A stretch of DNA of 7,582 nucleotides from positions 5,055 to 12,636 of the forward strand of contig DUKU01000139.1 of NCBI GenBank assembly GCA_013329135.1, in the 5' to 3' direction. Below, one piece after another: positions 6,602 through 7,582 of the stretch (its first letter is position 1; the number at the start of each line of letters is the position of its first letter). The notes beneath the pieces are model-generated. The model was not told the origin of the DNA and did no database searches. It saw only the letters and a list, made by a program, of their open reading frames with translations. The position numbers and the translations under genes were made by a program. The DNA comes from Thermoplasmata archaeon (lineage in GTDB: Archaea; Thermoplasmatota; Thermoplasmata; UBA10834).

Positions 6602-7582
6602 TCAGGCCTTCATCCTCTTCAGTACCTCTTCGGCGGCCTTCAGGGTCACTTCGACATCCTTCTCCGAGTGCGCCGTGCATGTGTAGAACGGCTTGTCGGG
6701 GTGGAAGTGCATCCCCCTCGCCATCAGGCCGTAGTCGAACTGCGCTCTGAGGGCGGAGTCGCACGCGGCTGCGTGCCTGTAGTCCCTGATGTCGTTCAGA
6801 TCCACCTTGGACCCCTTCTTCGCGAAGAGCACGTTGAATGTCGAGCCCGGCCCGACAGCCCTTGCGTCGAAGCCGCTTCTGGCGAAGAGGTCGTTGAAGC
6901 CGTTCCTGAGCTTGTCGGATATCTTGTTCAGGTACGGATATGTCTCCGGAAGCTGGAGCACATCGAGTGTCGCATTCCCCGCGGCCAGGACCGTCGGGTG
7001 TCCGTTGAACGTGCCTCCGTGGAAGACCCTTGCGTCCTTCGGCCTCGTGATCGGGTCGACGACGCTCATGATCTCCTGTTTCCCCAGGAACGCACCGCTC
7101 GGGAGCCCACCGCCGATGATCTTGCCGAGGCATGTCATGTCCGGGTCGACACCATATGTGTTCTGGGCGCCGCCGAACTTCTCCATCCTGAAGCCAGACA
7201 TGACCTCGTCGAAGATGAGCACGATGCCCAGGTCGCGGGTGACCTCCCTCACGGCCTTGATGAAATCCGGCTTGGCGGGTACGAACCCCCTCTGGACAGG
7301 CTCCATTATGACCGCCGCGAGCTCGTCCTTGTGCTTCTTGAGGAGCTTCTCGGTGCTCTGGATGTCGTTGAACGGCAGTACCAGAGTATCTTCGATAGTG
7401 TCCTGGGACGTCCCGAAGGACGACCCGATCGAGCACGGCGCCGAGTCCGGACCCCGGACATCTGCCGACGGCGTGAGGCTGATGAGTGCCTGGTCGTAGC
7501 ATCCGTGGTAGTGTCCTTCGAACTTGGCCACCTTCCCCTTCTGCTTGAAGCCCCTTGCAACTCTGAGCGCATGCAGCGTGGC
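6602..7582 (-). CDS. Class III PLP aminotransferase, glutamate-1-semialdehyde aminomutase-like (N-terminus beyond window)
   Basis: The frame is open to the right edge, giving 326 residues that begin ATLHALRVARGFKQKGKVAK, so the true start and N-terminal domain lie outside. A GTG at 7531 is internal, because the residues before it match the family. Seen: FEGHYHG (21-27), VIMEP (91-95), the PLP-ring aspartate Asp125 in IFDEVMSGFR, the Schiff-base lysine Lys154 in LGKIIGGGLPSGAF, the phosphate-binding HGGTFNGHP (188-196) and the C-terminal ARGMHFHPDKPFYTCTAHSEKDVE. The overall pattern is that of the HemL-like branch. The segment after HYHG (CYDQALISLTP) differs from the GHADSLL of authentic HemL and no haem genes are nearby, so tetrapyrrole synthesis is doubtful. 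Class III relatives include transaminases, aminomutases and amino acid racemases. It converges on the dapF-like gene with 10 bases between stops. I leave the symbol empty because the reaction is uncertain. Confidence 0.85.
   Translation of the reverse strand, partial: ATLHALRVARGFKQKGKVAKFEGHYHGCYDQALISLTPSADVRGPDSAPCSIGSSFGTSQDTIEDTLVLPFNDIQSTEKLLKKHKDELAAVIMEPVQRGFVPAKPDFIKAVREVTRDLGIVLIFDEVMSGFRMEKFGGAQNTYGVDPDMTCLGKIIGGGLPSGAFLGKQEIMSVVDPITRPKDARVFHGGTFNGHPTVLAAGNATLDVLQLPETYPYLNKISDKLRNGFNDLFARSGFDARAVGPGSTFNVLFAKKGSKVDLNDIRDYRHAAACDSALRAQFDYGLMARGMHFHPDKPFYTCTAHSEKDVEVTLKAAEEVLKRMKA

Noticed and set aside
6375..7502. Long minus-strand frame overlapping the aminotransferase-like gene and the dapF 3' end
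   Set aside because: It lies in another frame of a gene with intact PLP-binding motifs, and its composition (Arg, Gly, Pro-rich) is that of a shadow frame.
1..7582. CRISPR array, tRNA/rRNA genes, insertion sequences, phage or toxin-antitoxin genes
   Set aside because: I saw no regularly spaced repeats, RNA gene signatures, transposase motifs or terminal inverted repeats.

Overview
The window looks like a piece of a GC-rich archaeal chromosome (about 60% GC by eye). The archaeal reading rests on heavy use of AGG/AGA arginine codons, short AT-rich TATA-like boxes set about 25-30 bases before start codons, a near-leaderless start for the dapF-like gene, and GGTG-type ribosome binding sites. A GC-rich Thermoplasmatota lineage is a guess. 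No rRNA, tRNA, CRISPR array, insertion sequence or phage gene was seen. Coding density is very high, with no gene-free stretch over about 120 bases.

Layout: bases 1-2717 (+) hold a tight operon: the C-terminal part of a DppD/OppD-type peptide-transporter ATPase, a complete DppF/OppF-type ATPase, and a P1-family (DmpA-like, S58) aminopeptidase whose probable TTG start overlaps the preceding stop. After a 61-base gap comes an M20-family metallopeptidase (2779-3999, +). It converges, with only 3 bases between, on an N-acyl-D-amino-acid deacylase-like amidohydrolase (4003-5613, -). That gene shares a compact divergent promoter region with a diaminopimelate-epimerase-fold gene (5731-6591, +). The epimerase gene converges, with 10 bases between, on a glutamate-1-semialdehyde-aminomutase-like class III PLP enzyme (6602-7582, -) that runs off the right edge.

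Read together, the genes could form a peptide and D-amino-acid scavenging island. The ABC transporter would import peptides, the P1 and M20 enzymes would trim them, the D-aminoacylase-like enzyme would free D-amino acids from N-acyl forms, and the epimerase-fold and PLP enzymes could racemise or transaminate the products. The single family assignments are strong. The joint pathway is inference. The most notable local signal is a 17-bp inverted repeat placed almost symmetrically between two opposed TATA-like boxes at 5669-5706, a good candidate operator for both divergent genes.
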